Assembly (NCBI RefSeq): GCF_029852145.1
Contig: NC_079970.1
Coordinates: 19,720,331 to 19,784,330 of the forward strand
From: Microplitis mediator
Lineage: Eukaryota; Arthropoda; Insecta; Hymenoptera; Braconidae
Length of the DNA stretch: 64,000 nt
Direction: 5' to 3'
The notes under the pieces are model-generated. The model had not been told where the DNA came from. It made no database searches and was given only the letters and a program-made list of their open reading frames with translations. A program made the translations under genes and the position numbers. How positions within the stretch are numbered: the first letter of the stretch is position 1; each line of letters begins with the position of its first letter. Positions 38,306 through 49,790 of this stretch are shown piece by piece.

Positions 38306-41300
38306 TTACTTTTTTTTTTTCATCACTTACATATTTAATATTAACTGCACACTGTTATTGTTATTACTATATATTATTTTCATTACTGTCATAATTTTAA
38401 TTATGATTATTTTTACCCGGTTTATTTTCTTTAGGTTAATTATTATTTATTTTGATTTTTGTCGGAGTTTTTTTTGGTTAGCGGCCATTACTTTACTTGC
38501 TTACCGTAGACCGTTCCGCCGCTAAGATCTGCTTCCATCCTTTGGTTGCCTGTATCCACTTCACATCATCATCATCATCGTCGTCGTCGTCGTCGTAGTA
38601 GTGATCTTTCTCGCTTCATCCACGTCTAATTCTCACTTACACACGCGGATCCTACTGTCTGTGCGTGTGCGCTTCATACACACAACAGAATACTCCAGTA
38701 ATATATGTATGTATATACTTATATACATATAAAAAAAATATGTTCCATAGGTACTGTGTAATATGTAAACGTGTGTGTTCTTTTTCAATATATTATTCTA
38801 TATAGAAACTAGTGGTTTGCCATCAGCAGTACAGCCACCAGCCTACAAAACGTCCCAGCGTGAGAGCTTTCTTTTCACTCCACCAGTTACATATCAAATA
38901 TTCAAACTTAAAATGTATATATGAGAATTTTTTATATTTTTTTTTTTTCACCTACTCTCTCACTCGCTCTCTATCGTACATCGGGTATCTCTTATTCTTT
39001 TTAAATTCTACGAAAGTCAAACACTTTCTGAAATACCCGAGCTCGTAGAATTTTACCCTCGGGAGTTGGGACCAGTCATGACTATGGATGTTGGGGATGG
39101 ATTTGTAAATGTATAGATAGTATTTGTACATGTATACAGTATATATATGATGCTTGGTAGATATGGTGTTGATGATATTTTTTCTTTTGGTAGTTCGGTT
39201 GTGTGTGGGCGTAAAGATCTACTGAGGAAAAACTAATCCCGTGGATTTAAAAAAAAAAGTAAATTTTTCCAAGGATTATAATATGAGGAGACTTGTGAAT
39301 GAACAAGAGAGAGATGGACAGCTATAGAGAATGATGTGTCGACTGTCGAACATTCTGTTGTACACTCGAGCACGTGGTATGAAGAGGGTAGAGAAGGAAG
39401 AGAGGGCGGAAATAGCGGAAACGGATTGGCGGGGACATGAAAGAGCTTCAAGTGTGCCAGTTAAATGCTACACTACACTACACATACAATCAGTCAGTCA
39501 GTCTGTATATCTATATATCTATATATATATAATATAGAAACAATGTATTGATATGGACGTGAGCAGCTGACTGATGTATTAACGTAAATCCGTTATAAAC
39601 TAATGAATAGCGTATGATTGAAAGCATTGGATTGGGAATTTAGTCATTAATTTGGTAACTGTCCTCTGTACTGTCAGCCCCCTTCTCTTGCTGCTGCTGT
39701 AATCCCATCCATTTATGTTGAGCACACAATCTAATGTAGTAATGTTACTGTAAAGCCGGACAGTACTTGAGCCGTATGTCGTATATATTAAATGTTGTAT
39801 GAACAAGAACGCACAGGACACAACAGCAGTAGTCAGTTAACGTGTCTAGTGTCTTTGGCTGTCGCTTTGACTTGTAGGATGTTTCTCAACAACATCAGAG
39901 TCAGTTATGCCGACTATTTCGTCAAACGGTTAGTTGAAAACGTTTCATCAATTATGATTAGTATACTTGGCCTCTTCCATTATATTCGCTGTTACCATAC
40001 TCTACTCATCTCATCTCGGTATCTATAACTATACTTGTCTCCTTTATCGTCGGCTTTACTTGAGACACACAAGTACCATACATATTAATGTAAGCGTGGG
40101 ATTCACCTAAAAGCCGACTTAACTCCACACTCTCTGTCATATCCCTGTAGGCAAAACAACTGCTCGAGAGATAAAATGGGGAGAAGATCAACTTTGGCTT
40201 TTACGACTGCTGAAACATTAATCAGGTGATACTCTGAGGCACTTATATATTTATATGTATATATTATACTTTTAGGTGAGGCGTAAGAGTTAGTTTTTTT
40301 TGTTTTGTCTTCTTATATCATAGAATACAATTTCCTTGATTCTTCATAAATATATATAGACATATAGACATATATATGTATGAAAGATTGGATAAAAAAA
40401 TAAGAGATTCAACATAATTATTTAATGATATATTTATTTGAATTTTGATAAAAAATTTTTCATTCGTTTGTAGGAAGAGAAAAAAAAAATAAGTGGTTAT
40501 AATTGGACCGCGGTGGAGTTAAAAAATAATTCGAGCCTCACAATACCACTGGCATACTGGTATATACGATGAGGAGGAACAGTGTAGTGGAGGATTGAAT
40601 AAAAGAAAGAAAGAGTAAGAACGAGAGTGAGAGAGAACGTGAGATTGAGAGCGCGAGGGGGAGGGGGAGTGGGAGAAGGAGAGGGAGAGCCAGAGAGACA
40701 CGATGAATAAAGAGTAAGAGAATAAGAGTAAAAGAGGAATTGAGGAAGAGTAAGAGAGAGGGAGCGAGGTAGTCGAGTGAGGCGCGAGACGAGACGGCAC
40801 GATAGTAGACTAGCGGCGTATAATGCGGGTTTATCAAGATCTCGCGATGCCAGCAGCGGAAACCATCAAAGAGTCCTTTGAAGTTTCACTGTGTCCTCCT
40901 CAGCCGTCTACCGCTGTCTCTCTCGCGCTTACTCCGGCACTCCGGGACTCCTTGGCCGCTTGTGGAGCTCCTCTCAGAGAGGGGTCTTGGGGCTTGGCGC
41001 GACGCCACTTTGTTCCCTTGCTTCGGCCATATACGTTTTTCTTATTCTTTCCTTCTCTTACATTACTACTATACTACAGCCCACTATTCCGGACTTGACT
41101 CTCTGTTTCTCTTGCTTGCTAACTCTATGTTATGTATGTATTCCATCCATTCGGTACGGTTTAGTTTTAGTTGCGATCGCACTTGGCCTTTTGTACCCAT
41201 CACCAATGGCCCAGCGACCTCTCCGTCTAATCGAGGACGGTCAGTGTCACAAACCTCGTGCAGCGTCTTGTGAGTAAACTCACAACTGAAAGAAAAAAGA

Positions 41301-42579
41301 TAAAAGAAAAAATAAAAATAGCAAAGCGTAGCATAACATAAAATAATAAATTAAAATATAACTTTTTATCCACTTAAAATTTTATTTTCTACATTTTTTT
41401 CATTATTAATCCGAGAAATTCTCCGGTAATTATACTAGATTTTTTTCCACTTTGTAAGCGGTGTATTTAAGTACACACGCGGTGATCGCGTGCAGAGGTG
41501 GCAGAGCCGGTGACGATGTCGGCAAACATCAAAGGCAACCAGCAACTTGCCTTTCTTCCTTATTTTACACATACAGACATACATACGCCGTTTATTAGTG
41601 TAGTGTAGTCTCTACATACATATCACACGTATCACATCATCATACACTACACTCTACCTATATCATATATAATATATCTATATATACAGTCGACCAAGTA
41701 TTAATTCTTTCTCTTTTGCACTCTTACGACCCCGACAAGTCTGACGTTACTTGGTGTCTGTCTCTCTTAGTTTGACGACTCAATAGAATTTTTCCCTTTA
41801 CTGACGGTCTTAAAATTATAATTAGTGTCTTGGATTTCTTGCCGTTGTCATTTGTCATTCGTTCGCGTATATTTATATACATATATGTAAATGTATATGT
41901 ATGTATTTTTTTTCTTGAGCATTTTAAATTTATTATTTTATTGCCAACGGACGTATTTCATCATTATGCCGATAGAAAAAGATTTGAATTTTTAAAAACC
42001 CAGTGACAAATGTCTAGTCTATGAGGGATGTGTATATAATATATGTATGTATATAATATGTATATTGTAAAATATAAAGTATAAAATGAGAAATGGTTTT
42101 TAGTTAAAGTTGGTTGTCTGACACCCGGTATAGACGGTCGGACAGACTGTTGTAAAGGTTGCCAGCCTCTGCCAGGCTCTTATACACTACAGTGTATGTC
42201 TATCTCATTTTCTCTCTTTTTGCCCCACGTTCTCTTTCATTTCTCTTCTGTTGAACGGCTTCGGAGCTTGACCAAGCGAGGCGTTCCGAAAACCTGTAAT
42301 TACGGGCCCGGCAAACATCAAGCGATGCCGCCGCCGCCGTACCAAGAGCCATTGCCGTTTGCTGTTTCTCTCTCTTCACTCGTAATCTTTTGCCCTCTCA
42401 CTTATTTTCTCTTTTTTTTTTTACATCCCGTCTCTCTCTTTTGCTTTTAACAAATTTTCCAAAGGGAAATTACGCTATTGCAGATTGCAGATCATTTTAT
42501 ATATCCTGTAAATACATTTTAAAAAAAATGGTTCAAAAAAAATTTCAAAGAAATTTAAATAATTTTTTTAATTAATGAA
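38306..42579. other. GC/CpG-richer upstream tract with microsatellites and a polypurine run
   Basis: CATCATCAT/CGTCGTCGT run at about 38565-38600; GA-rich polypurine strand at about 40560-40800; other CG-rich islets at 41440-41560 and 42240-42370 (GCCGCCGCCG). Open frames here are low-complexity and resemble no family I know. Probably regulatory or 5'-UTR DNA of Axin. Confidence 0.4.
40560..40800 (+). promoter_or_regulatory. Polypurine (GA-rich) tract
   Basis: About 240 bases almost free of pyrimidines on the + strand, with many GAGAG words (GAGTGAGAGAGAACGTGAG, GGGAGGGGGAGTGGGAG). In insects GAGAG is the binding word of GAGA factor (Trl), typical of open promoters and enhancers. Frames read on the minus strand as Ser/Leu-rich proteins are artefacts of this composition. 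Confidence 0.5.
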
Positions 42580-42599
42580 AATTTTACTCCATAATTTAA

Positions 42600-43245
42600 A
42601 AAAAAGTTATCATTCTGGTGATCAATAAAATTTGCAATAAATTTTTTAAAAATAAATTCTTGTCCACAAATAAATTTTTAAAAAATTATCACTTTGGTGA
42701 TCAATAAAATTTTCAATAAATTAAAAAAAAATAAATTCTTGTCCAGAAATAAATTTTCTAAAAATTTTCATTCTGGTAATCGACAAAATTTGCAAAAAAT
42801 TTTTTTAAAATCAATTTTTGTCCAGTGATAAATTAAAAAAAAAATATCATTCTGGTGATCAATAAAATTTGCAATAAATTTTTGTCCAACGATAAATTTT
42901 TAATAAATAAATTCTTGTCCAGAAATGAATTTTTAAAAAATTTTCATTCTGGTGATCAACAAAATTTGCAATAAATTAAAAAAAAAATAAATTCTTGTGT
43001 AGAAATAAATTTAAAAAAAATTATCATTCTGGTGATCAACAAAATTTGCAATAAATTTTTGTCCAGCGATAAATTTTTAAAAAATTATCATTCTGGTGAT
43101 CAATAAAAATTGCAATAAATTTTTAAAAAATAAATTCTTGTCTAGAAATAAATTAAAAAAAATTATCATTCTGGTGATCAACAAAATTTGCAATAAATTT
43201 TTAAAAAATAAATTCTTGTCCAAAAATAAATTTAAAAAAATTTTT
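42600..43245. repeat. Minisatellite, eight units of about 64-97 bp
   Basis: The word TCATTCTGGTGATCAA (with variants) recurs near 42610, 42688, 42767, 42846, 42943, 43022, 43086 and 43162, each followed by AAAATTTGCAATAAATT and most by AAATTCTTGTCCAGAAATAA. Unit length varies by loss of the second half. Non-coding; lies in the presumed long first intron of Axin. Confidence 0.85.
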
Positions 43246-43580
43246 TTTTTTGGAGCGGCATTTTGTTTTGATCTGTGGAAAAATCACCAGTAAAATTCGT
43301 GGTTCGAATATTTATTTTTCGTTTCTTATTTTATTATTATATTTTTTTGGAGTTCTCGTTCTCTACTACTCGTTTTCACTGACACCGCGCTGCTGGAGCT
43401 TAGTTACCTGGCGCGTTGCAGTTCTCCTCCTCTTTATTTTATTTTTATTTTTTTATTCTTATTCTTTCTCTCCAGCCGGCGTTAGCTTCCCTCACTCGAG
43501 GGATTTCACTACTACCTTAATCTTTTTTTTTTCTTGTTCTTTTTTCTACCCATACACAAATTACGATAAACGTCTTCAAA

Positions 43581-43664
43581 ATGTACTCTTTACTGGCGCG
43601 ACCCCGTCGTTTATCATCGTGCGGGCTTTGCTTGGAACGTCATGATGCAGTTGCCGACGCGATT
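43581..43664 (+). other. 28-codon open frame ending at a consensus splice donor
   Basis: ATG at 43581 opens 28 codons (MYSLLARPRRLSSCG...) ending in ATT directly before GTAAGT. It is CG-rich compared with its flanks. It could be a leader exon (with an upstream ORF) of Axin or chance. It cannot be coding-continuous with the Axin ATG exon, because an in-frame TAG precedes that ATG. Confidence 0.2.
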
Positions 43665-44484
43665 GTAAGTTTAAGAAAAAAAAAACTCAGGGAGAGAAAA
43701 AGGAAAGGAAAAGGAAAAAAAATAAAGTGAGTCTGAAAAGAAAAAGCCAAGCTGCGTAGTAGTATATAGTATGTAGTATACATATATATGTATATAAGAG
43801 AGGAAAGATTCTTCTGAAAAACTGGTAGTGCGATAAAAGAATGCTGGGCAAGCTGAAGGATCCAGATCATCAGAACGCCCCGACTTTTACAAAGATCATT
43901 GTTTTTGCCCGGGTTTAAATGATGTTGAAATCATCCGCCAGATATTTAACGTTCATTACTTGTTTATTTATTTATTTAAACCCAACTGCTAATGCATCTG
44001 AAATAACTAGTAACGAGATTAGGTTTTTACCTCTGCGATAAATAAAACCGTCGAATTTTATTATTTTGTGCTTCTCATTCTATAATTATTTTTATTTATT
44101 TTTTCTTGGCTTTTCTTAATTATGGCGGCTGAAATAAATCCTTTTGATGATATTTTTTCAGGTTAAATTTTTTAAAATTCGAGTTTGAGATCTTTGTATA
44201 CTCAGTCGTTAACCTTTTGAGTTTTAAACCGTAGCGTCAAAAAATTTTACGCTAACCACAGGGTCTCTTAGTACTCTAAAATGTCCATAGACCACTTTTT
44301 CCTCGTTTTCTCAATTTTAAGTGTCAAAATAAAAAATAATTTATTTTTATTTTTATTCTTGTGAATAATATCGGTTTTCTTAAAACAAATACATTTATAA
44401 ACTTAATTTTTTTTTTTAAACTTCGTTAGAAAAAAAAAATAATAATTTTTATAAAATATTTTGGAGTAAAAATTTTGAATTATT

Positions 44485-45305
44485 CTAGTTATTGGCATTA
44501 GCCGACATCGAATAATTTTAGGATTTTTTTAAAAACGATAAATAAAAAAAAACACATTTAAAAAAATTGCACCTCTAGTTTTTTTCATTTCTACATGTGC
44601 ATAACTTTAGTTTTTTTTTTTTTAAATTAAATTGTTGAAAAAAACTTCAGGATCAGTTATAAAATATAATATTGATAATTTTTAAATCATCCTTAAGTTA
44701 GCCGACAATTAAAAAATTTCGGATTTTTTTTTATCAACAAATAAATTACAAAAAAAAAAATCTAAAAATATGCACATGTAGAAAATTTAAAAAACTACAA
44801 GTGCAATTTGTTCAAGTAGTTATTTTTTATTATTTATCATTTCAAATAAATTTCAAAAATTATTAGACGTCGGCTAACTTCAGTATCATAATTTTTAAAC
44901 GAGTGTGAATGTAGCAGACATCAGACAAATTTAAAATTATAAGTAATTAGAGTAAATAATTGGAAAAAAAATATTCATAAAAAATGCATATATTAATTTC
45001 ACAATTTTTTAAATGCGCATTTTTTAAAAATTTTATTTTATTAATTATTTACTCCATTTATTAATAATTTAAAATTTGTCTGATGTCTGTTACATTCACA
45101 CTCATTAATTTTAAATAATCTTGAAATTGACAATCAACAACTTTCAGTTTTTTTTTCAACAAATCAATTCCAAAAAAAAATAAAAATATGCACATGTAGA
45201 AAATTAAAAAACTACAAGTGCAATTTTTTCAAATATTTTTTTTTTTATAATTCGTTTTAAAAAAAATCCAAAAATTATTAGACGTCGGCTAACTTCAGTA
45301 TCATA
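44485..45305. repeat. MITE families B, A, B in a row
   Basis: Family B ends near 44485-44890 and 45114-45305 (GACGTCGGCTAACTTCAGTA on both) enclose a family A copy at 44899-45105 whose flanks AATTTTTAA/TAATTTTAA match at 8 of 9. Confidence 0.75.
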
Positions 45306-46559
45306 ATTTTTAAAACTATTCGAATTTTATTTATTTTTATTTTTTTGCTTGTGCAGAAAAAATATTCTATACGCGAATAAAGCAGATGAGAAGTAACAGA
45401 TAAAATAGAAAAAAAAATGGTTATAGATTGATCCGCAAATAATTTATGATGTTTGACATTCGATGGTACAGTAGTGGAGAGAAAGGTGTCACGTCGATGT
45501 AGCAGGGGATGTTTGAGATGTTGTGATCCTGTGTGATTCTGTTGGTTTGCTCTCTTCCTTACTTTCGACTCGACTCGGGTCTCTCAAGTTTGCCTTATCG
45601 ACCGCACACTCCAGCCGAGGTTTATAAAACCCAGAGCTGGAGCGAGCTATAAACCGACTGATGCTGCTGTAAACTGTTGCATCTTATGCATATTTCATCA
45701 ACGTCTTGGCAATTTTTTTTTTTTTTTTTTTCACATTTACATAAACATTTTATCTCAAACTTTTTATTCAATCCGTTAAAACAATTTTTTTTTTACCTTG
45801 TAAATTTGATTCAACAGAAAAAAAAACATATATGTAATAATGATTATAATAACAAAGTCAAATGGAGTATGAGAATAATATTTTTTCATACATTCGTTAA
45901 TTGACACTTTTATTTGTTTATTTTAAAAGTTAACGTGTATGTAAATTTAGACTTGATTAACGTATGCTTGACCACCACTTCAACAAACTTATTTTATTTT
46001 CTTTTTCATCTCTTGTATACATCACGTTGATTTAGTTTTTCACATCTTGAGCTTTTTTGTCTGTATACTTCTATCCAAACATTTACACTTTTAAATGAAG
46101 AGTTCGTGTTCTTTTACTATTCTTTTGATAATTATTAACGTCTCTCCGCTGTTTATAAAACCCTTACTTTAAACTTTTAAACACAATTTTACAGCTGAGT
46201 GTTTAAAAAATCTTTTTACTACATTTTTAATAACATTTATTAATAATTCTCTCTTAAAATCTATATCCATTACCCTCATTAATTTTTTATCACCAAACAA
46301 TTTTATTCATCGTTAATATTAATCCTTCATTAACATTTTTTAAATTGTTTAATTAATTAAATTATTTTTTTACTGAGTAATCGAATAATTGAATAATTAA
46401 ATACTTTAACACAATATTTAATTCTATTTAAATTTAAATATATTATTCATCAGTTTAATTAAATTCTATTTTTTTATTTAAACAATTAAATTACTGATTA
46501 ATTATTAATTAAATTATTTACTATTTTTTTTTTTAGTTGCAAAAAAAATTTTTCCAAAC

Positions 46560-47006
46560 AAAATACAAATATTTATTTATTTATTTACGCCAATCGGCTT
46601 ATTTAACTGTTACAGAAGTAGTGTTTAATCATTAACTGCACAGAATGATAATATAATATAATATACTATTTTATATTAGTGTTTTATATTAGTGACGTGG
46701 TACAATATTTTTTATTTTTGTTGAAATACATGATAAAGAATTAACAAAAAAATTTATGGAAGCACAATAATCGTTAACTGAATTCACTATCCTGTTCCTC
46801 GGACCATAGTGCACATAGCTTTTTGATGATTGAATTGTACTCAACAACCTGTATGATCTTAAACCTGGTTTATTCCAGACAAGACCAAATTGTTCTAAAA
46901 TTTCTGGGGAGTCAATGTGGCCATTTATGATTTTGTAGAAAAATATAAAATCAGCGACTTCTCTTCTGTAGATCTTAAATTGATCATACACTTCTTCGAC
47001 TTTCAT
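46560..47006 (-). mobile_element. Degraded LINE fragment: ORF2 C-terminus and tail
   Basis: The minus-strand frame 47006-46689 (105 aa) carries RREVADFIFFYKIINGHID, SPEILEQFGL and a Y-rich tail ending SINFF, which match the C-terminal block seen after the RT domain in several non-LTR families. The upstream RT is missing, so it is 5'-truncated. The downstream (GTAAATAAATAAATAAAT on the minus strand) looks like its 3' repeat tail. Confidence 0.65.
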
Positions 47007-47129
47007 ATTAATATATTAATAAAATTGATTTAATCGAAAAAAGTCAGAAATTTTTTATCACAAGTTTTCTTTTTTAATAAACAATTTAATTATTTAATTG
47101 TTAAAACGTTTGCCAAAATTTATGAACTA

Positions 47130-48123
47130 CACGGAGAGAATTTTATGGTAAAAGTTATCATCGATTTACCGTACAATTTTAAAACTGAATTCGATAGTAG
47201 TAAATATCATTTAAATTATTAAATATACAATCTGAATTACGAATTATATGGTAAAATCTACAATTATTTCTAATAATCAGAGATTATAACTTTTATTATC
47301 CTAAATAATTACCACTATATCAACGTCGTAATTTTTGATAATGTGATAGTAATAGTTACCATCAATAATTACTATCTAAACTAATAAATAATTAAATATC
47401 GGCATTACAGCCTGAAGCTTGTCTGCATGTAATTTTCACTTTGTTTAACTGTGTATGTGATTAATTTCACACATAGACAAACATACGCACACACACATAT
47501 ATTATGAATACAATTAAAGGATCTAAATTTATATAAATTTCTTGTTTAAGAATTTTTCCAACCGTGAATGTAACAGTTACCATCTTCGATTGTAACAAAT
47601 GTAGTATTTAATAGTTGAAATTAGCATCTTCGATAGTTATAGTCACCACCATCAATTGTTACTGTTATTATTTTCAATAGTAAAACTAATTAAATTAAAA
47701 ATCACAGTTGTATTCGATAAAAATTATTTTCTTGTTATTATTTAATGTTTGTTTTCAATTTTTGTACAACGTTTCGTCCATTTCCCGATTTTATCAAGTA
47801 CTAGAAAGACAAAATAAAATAAATTAATATACATTTTTAACAAATCTAATTAACTTAAATAGTAATAATTAATTGTTAGATTAAATTATAATAATTCAAA
47901 TTACATAAATAATTAATAAATTATGAATTACCTCAATTACTAAACATTAATTGTCAAGATTTATGAATAAATAGTTAAGATAGTAATATGATTTATATAT
48001 TAATTATAATGGATATGAGATAACAAGAGGTAAAACTAATTATTATTAGAAAAATTTTACTACTATTTCAAACAGTTAAGATTCAAAATTTAGTATTGTA
48101 GATATAATTAAATTCTCTCCGTG
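47130..48123. repeat. 994-bp inverted-repeat element (CACGGAGAGAATTT ends), TA-flanked
   Basis: CACGGAGAGAATTTTATGGT at the left and AATTAAATTCTCTCCGTG at the right, with TA outside both (47128-47129, 48124-48125). The inside has repeated GTTACCATC/GATGGTAAC-type words and a degenerate hammerhead-like motif on the minus strand at 47769-47797. No transposase. Confidence 0.7.
47769..47797 (-). other. Degenerate hammerhead-like motif
   Basis: On the minus strand: TTGATAA, a weak hairpin TCGGGAAATGGA, then CGAAACGT. Core differs from CTGATGA at two positions. Listed because it repeats the order seen at 2330-2357 and 4452-4483. Confidence 0.3.
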
Positions 48124-48414
48124 TAGATTATTTTCAAATGTAAAAAAATTTTTGTTTTTTTTTTGAAAAAATTTTCATAATTGTTTAAACAATTAATTTT
48201 TTATTTAATTAAAAAAACTATTAATTAATAAATAAATATATTAATTCATTAATTACAAGAAAAATTGTCAATTTCTACCAAAATCCACGAAAACTGACCA
48301 ATTTCGTCCGTTTCTACTTAAAACTAAAAAATGCCAAAAAAATTTTTTTTATGCAAAAAAAAAATATAAACAATTTTTTTTCTGCATTTAATCAATCGAT
48401 ATAACGGTATTGTT

Positions 48415-49520
48415 AAATCCCCCTATTGTAAATCACGGTATGACTTGTAAAAGTCTAGCTTTCAATCCTGGTCAGGACGCTGCGCAGTCCAATCCCAACC
48501 TTAGCGGTGATAGCCTGCGCAGCCTGTTTTGAGATTCTTCGTTCAACAATAGAACTTATAGTACGAATTGAATCGTTGAATAAACAGCATCCTACACTTA
48601 TAACCGTCTTATATAATAGAATAAAGTTAAAAAAAATTTTTTTTTAAACATAAAAATTCGTGGTTCCGGTTCATCATCCGCATCATCATAATCATGGTAC
48701 GTAGCCGTTTGTTTATGGGTCTCTACATCTCAGGTACACGCGATCCATCCAACTAAAATGATTGATTATGACAGCTTTTATACTTGTCTGTTGCTTTATA
48801 ATCCACGGGATCATATTTCCCGTCTATTATATTTCGTACACTACATAACATCTCCCACTTCTCTATTCCACGTGCATGCCACATGCTTTTCATCCTCCTT
48901 CACTTTCCTACACAACTCTAACTCAGCTACTCAAATATTCTAATTATTTTAAATAATTATCCATCATCTTGCGTCTCTGAGACCCATTTTTTATATTTTA
49001 TTAATTGATATCTTTTACAGTGGCAGCAGTTTGTCGAATCTCGGCTTTCAAATTTCTGGCGCGAAATCCAAATTTTGAAAATGAAATTTTTTTTTTCTCA
49101 TTCTTATATTAATCTATTGTTAGACGTAATATTACGCGAGCAATTCAATAGATTATGCTTGAATTTTTAAAAAAGAATCAATAAAACCCAAGCCAGACCA
49201 ATGGGAATTACCGAAGACGTGGTCTGGCTGCGCAGCGTGGATGGTGAACCCTCTCATGGGCATATGGGTTCACCCTATGGGCTGTATGCTTGTTTTTTCA
49301 TAACAAAAAGCTTATAGCCGTTTTAATTGGAGTTATGAATCATAATAATATTCCATTCAATTCATATTCCACGGTCCAATGGTCTTTTGTTGATGAACAA
49401 GCCTAAACCTGGAGGCTGCGCAGCCCTGCGCAGCCAAAAGGATCGATACCATTTCAAGTGCTAGACTGACTTTTCTTGCTCCGAATCACCATATAATTAT
49501 TGTAAACCCGCTATATAGTC
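48415..49520. repeat. Inverted-repeat-like element with five CTGCGCAG words
   Basis: CTGCGCAG occurs at about 48480, 48515, 49228, 49413 and 49422, which is striking in DNA this AT-rich. Flanking text such as AAAGTCTAGCTTTCAAT (48455) is loosely inverse to ATTTCAAGTGCTAGACTGAC (49453). Probably an old non-autonomous transposon; boundaries approximate. Confidence 0.4.
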
Positions 49521-49790
49521 ATATGCAACAATAAAATATAATAATTATCCATTTATTTATTTATAATTATAATTTAAAATATTTTTTTACCGCCAAGTAG
49601 AAAAATACTACTATGGTCAGACATGATTGGTGACAGCGTCGTTGCTCTTTGGTCCTACTAATACCTACCTTTTCTACTTATAATTACAGATTTGGTTTAG
49701 CCATGTCCACTAGGAAGCGGCGAGGATTGAAATATAGTTTAGCAGAAAGAAATAAGAAAAAAATATCACTTTACAGCTACGATAGATAGG

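Larger units (their letters stand above)
43665..49776. other. Presumed long 5' intron of Axin: repeats only
   Basis: Contains family B and A MITEs (44485-45305), a LINE C-terminal fragment (46689-47006, minus), a 1-kb TA-flanked element (47130-48123) and an element with CTGCGCAG words (48415-49520). Otherwise AT-rich. No intact gene. Confidence 0.5.

Noticed and set aside
40519..41277. Several overlapping ORFs of 90-130 codons on both strands
   Set aside because: They follow the polypurine bias or are low-complexity Ser/Leu/Phe-rich; three frames are open at once and none resembles a known family.
43096..43293. 65-codon ORF with repeated KFLKNKFLS
   Set aside because: It is a reading of the minisatellite units and has no homology.
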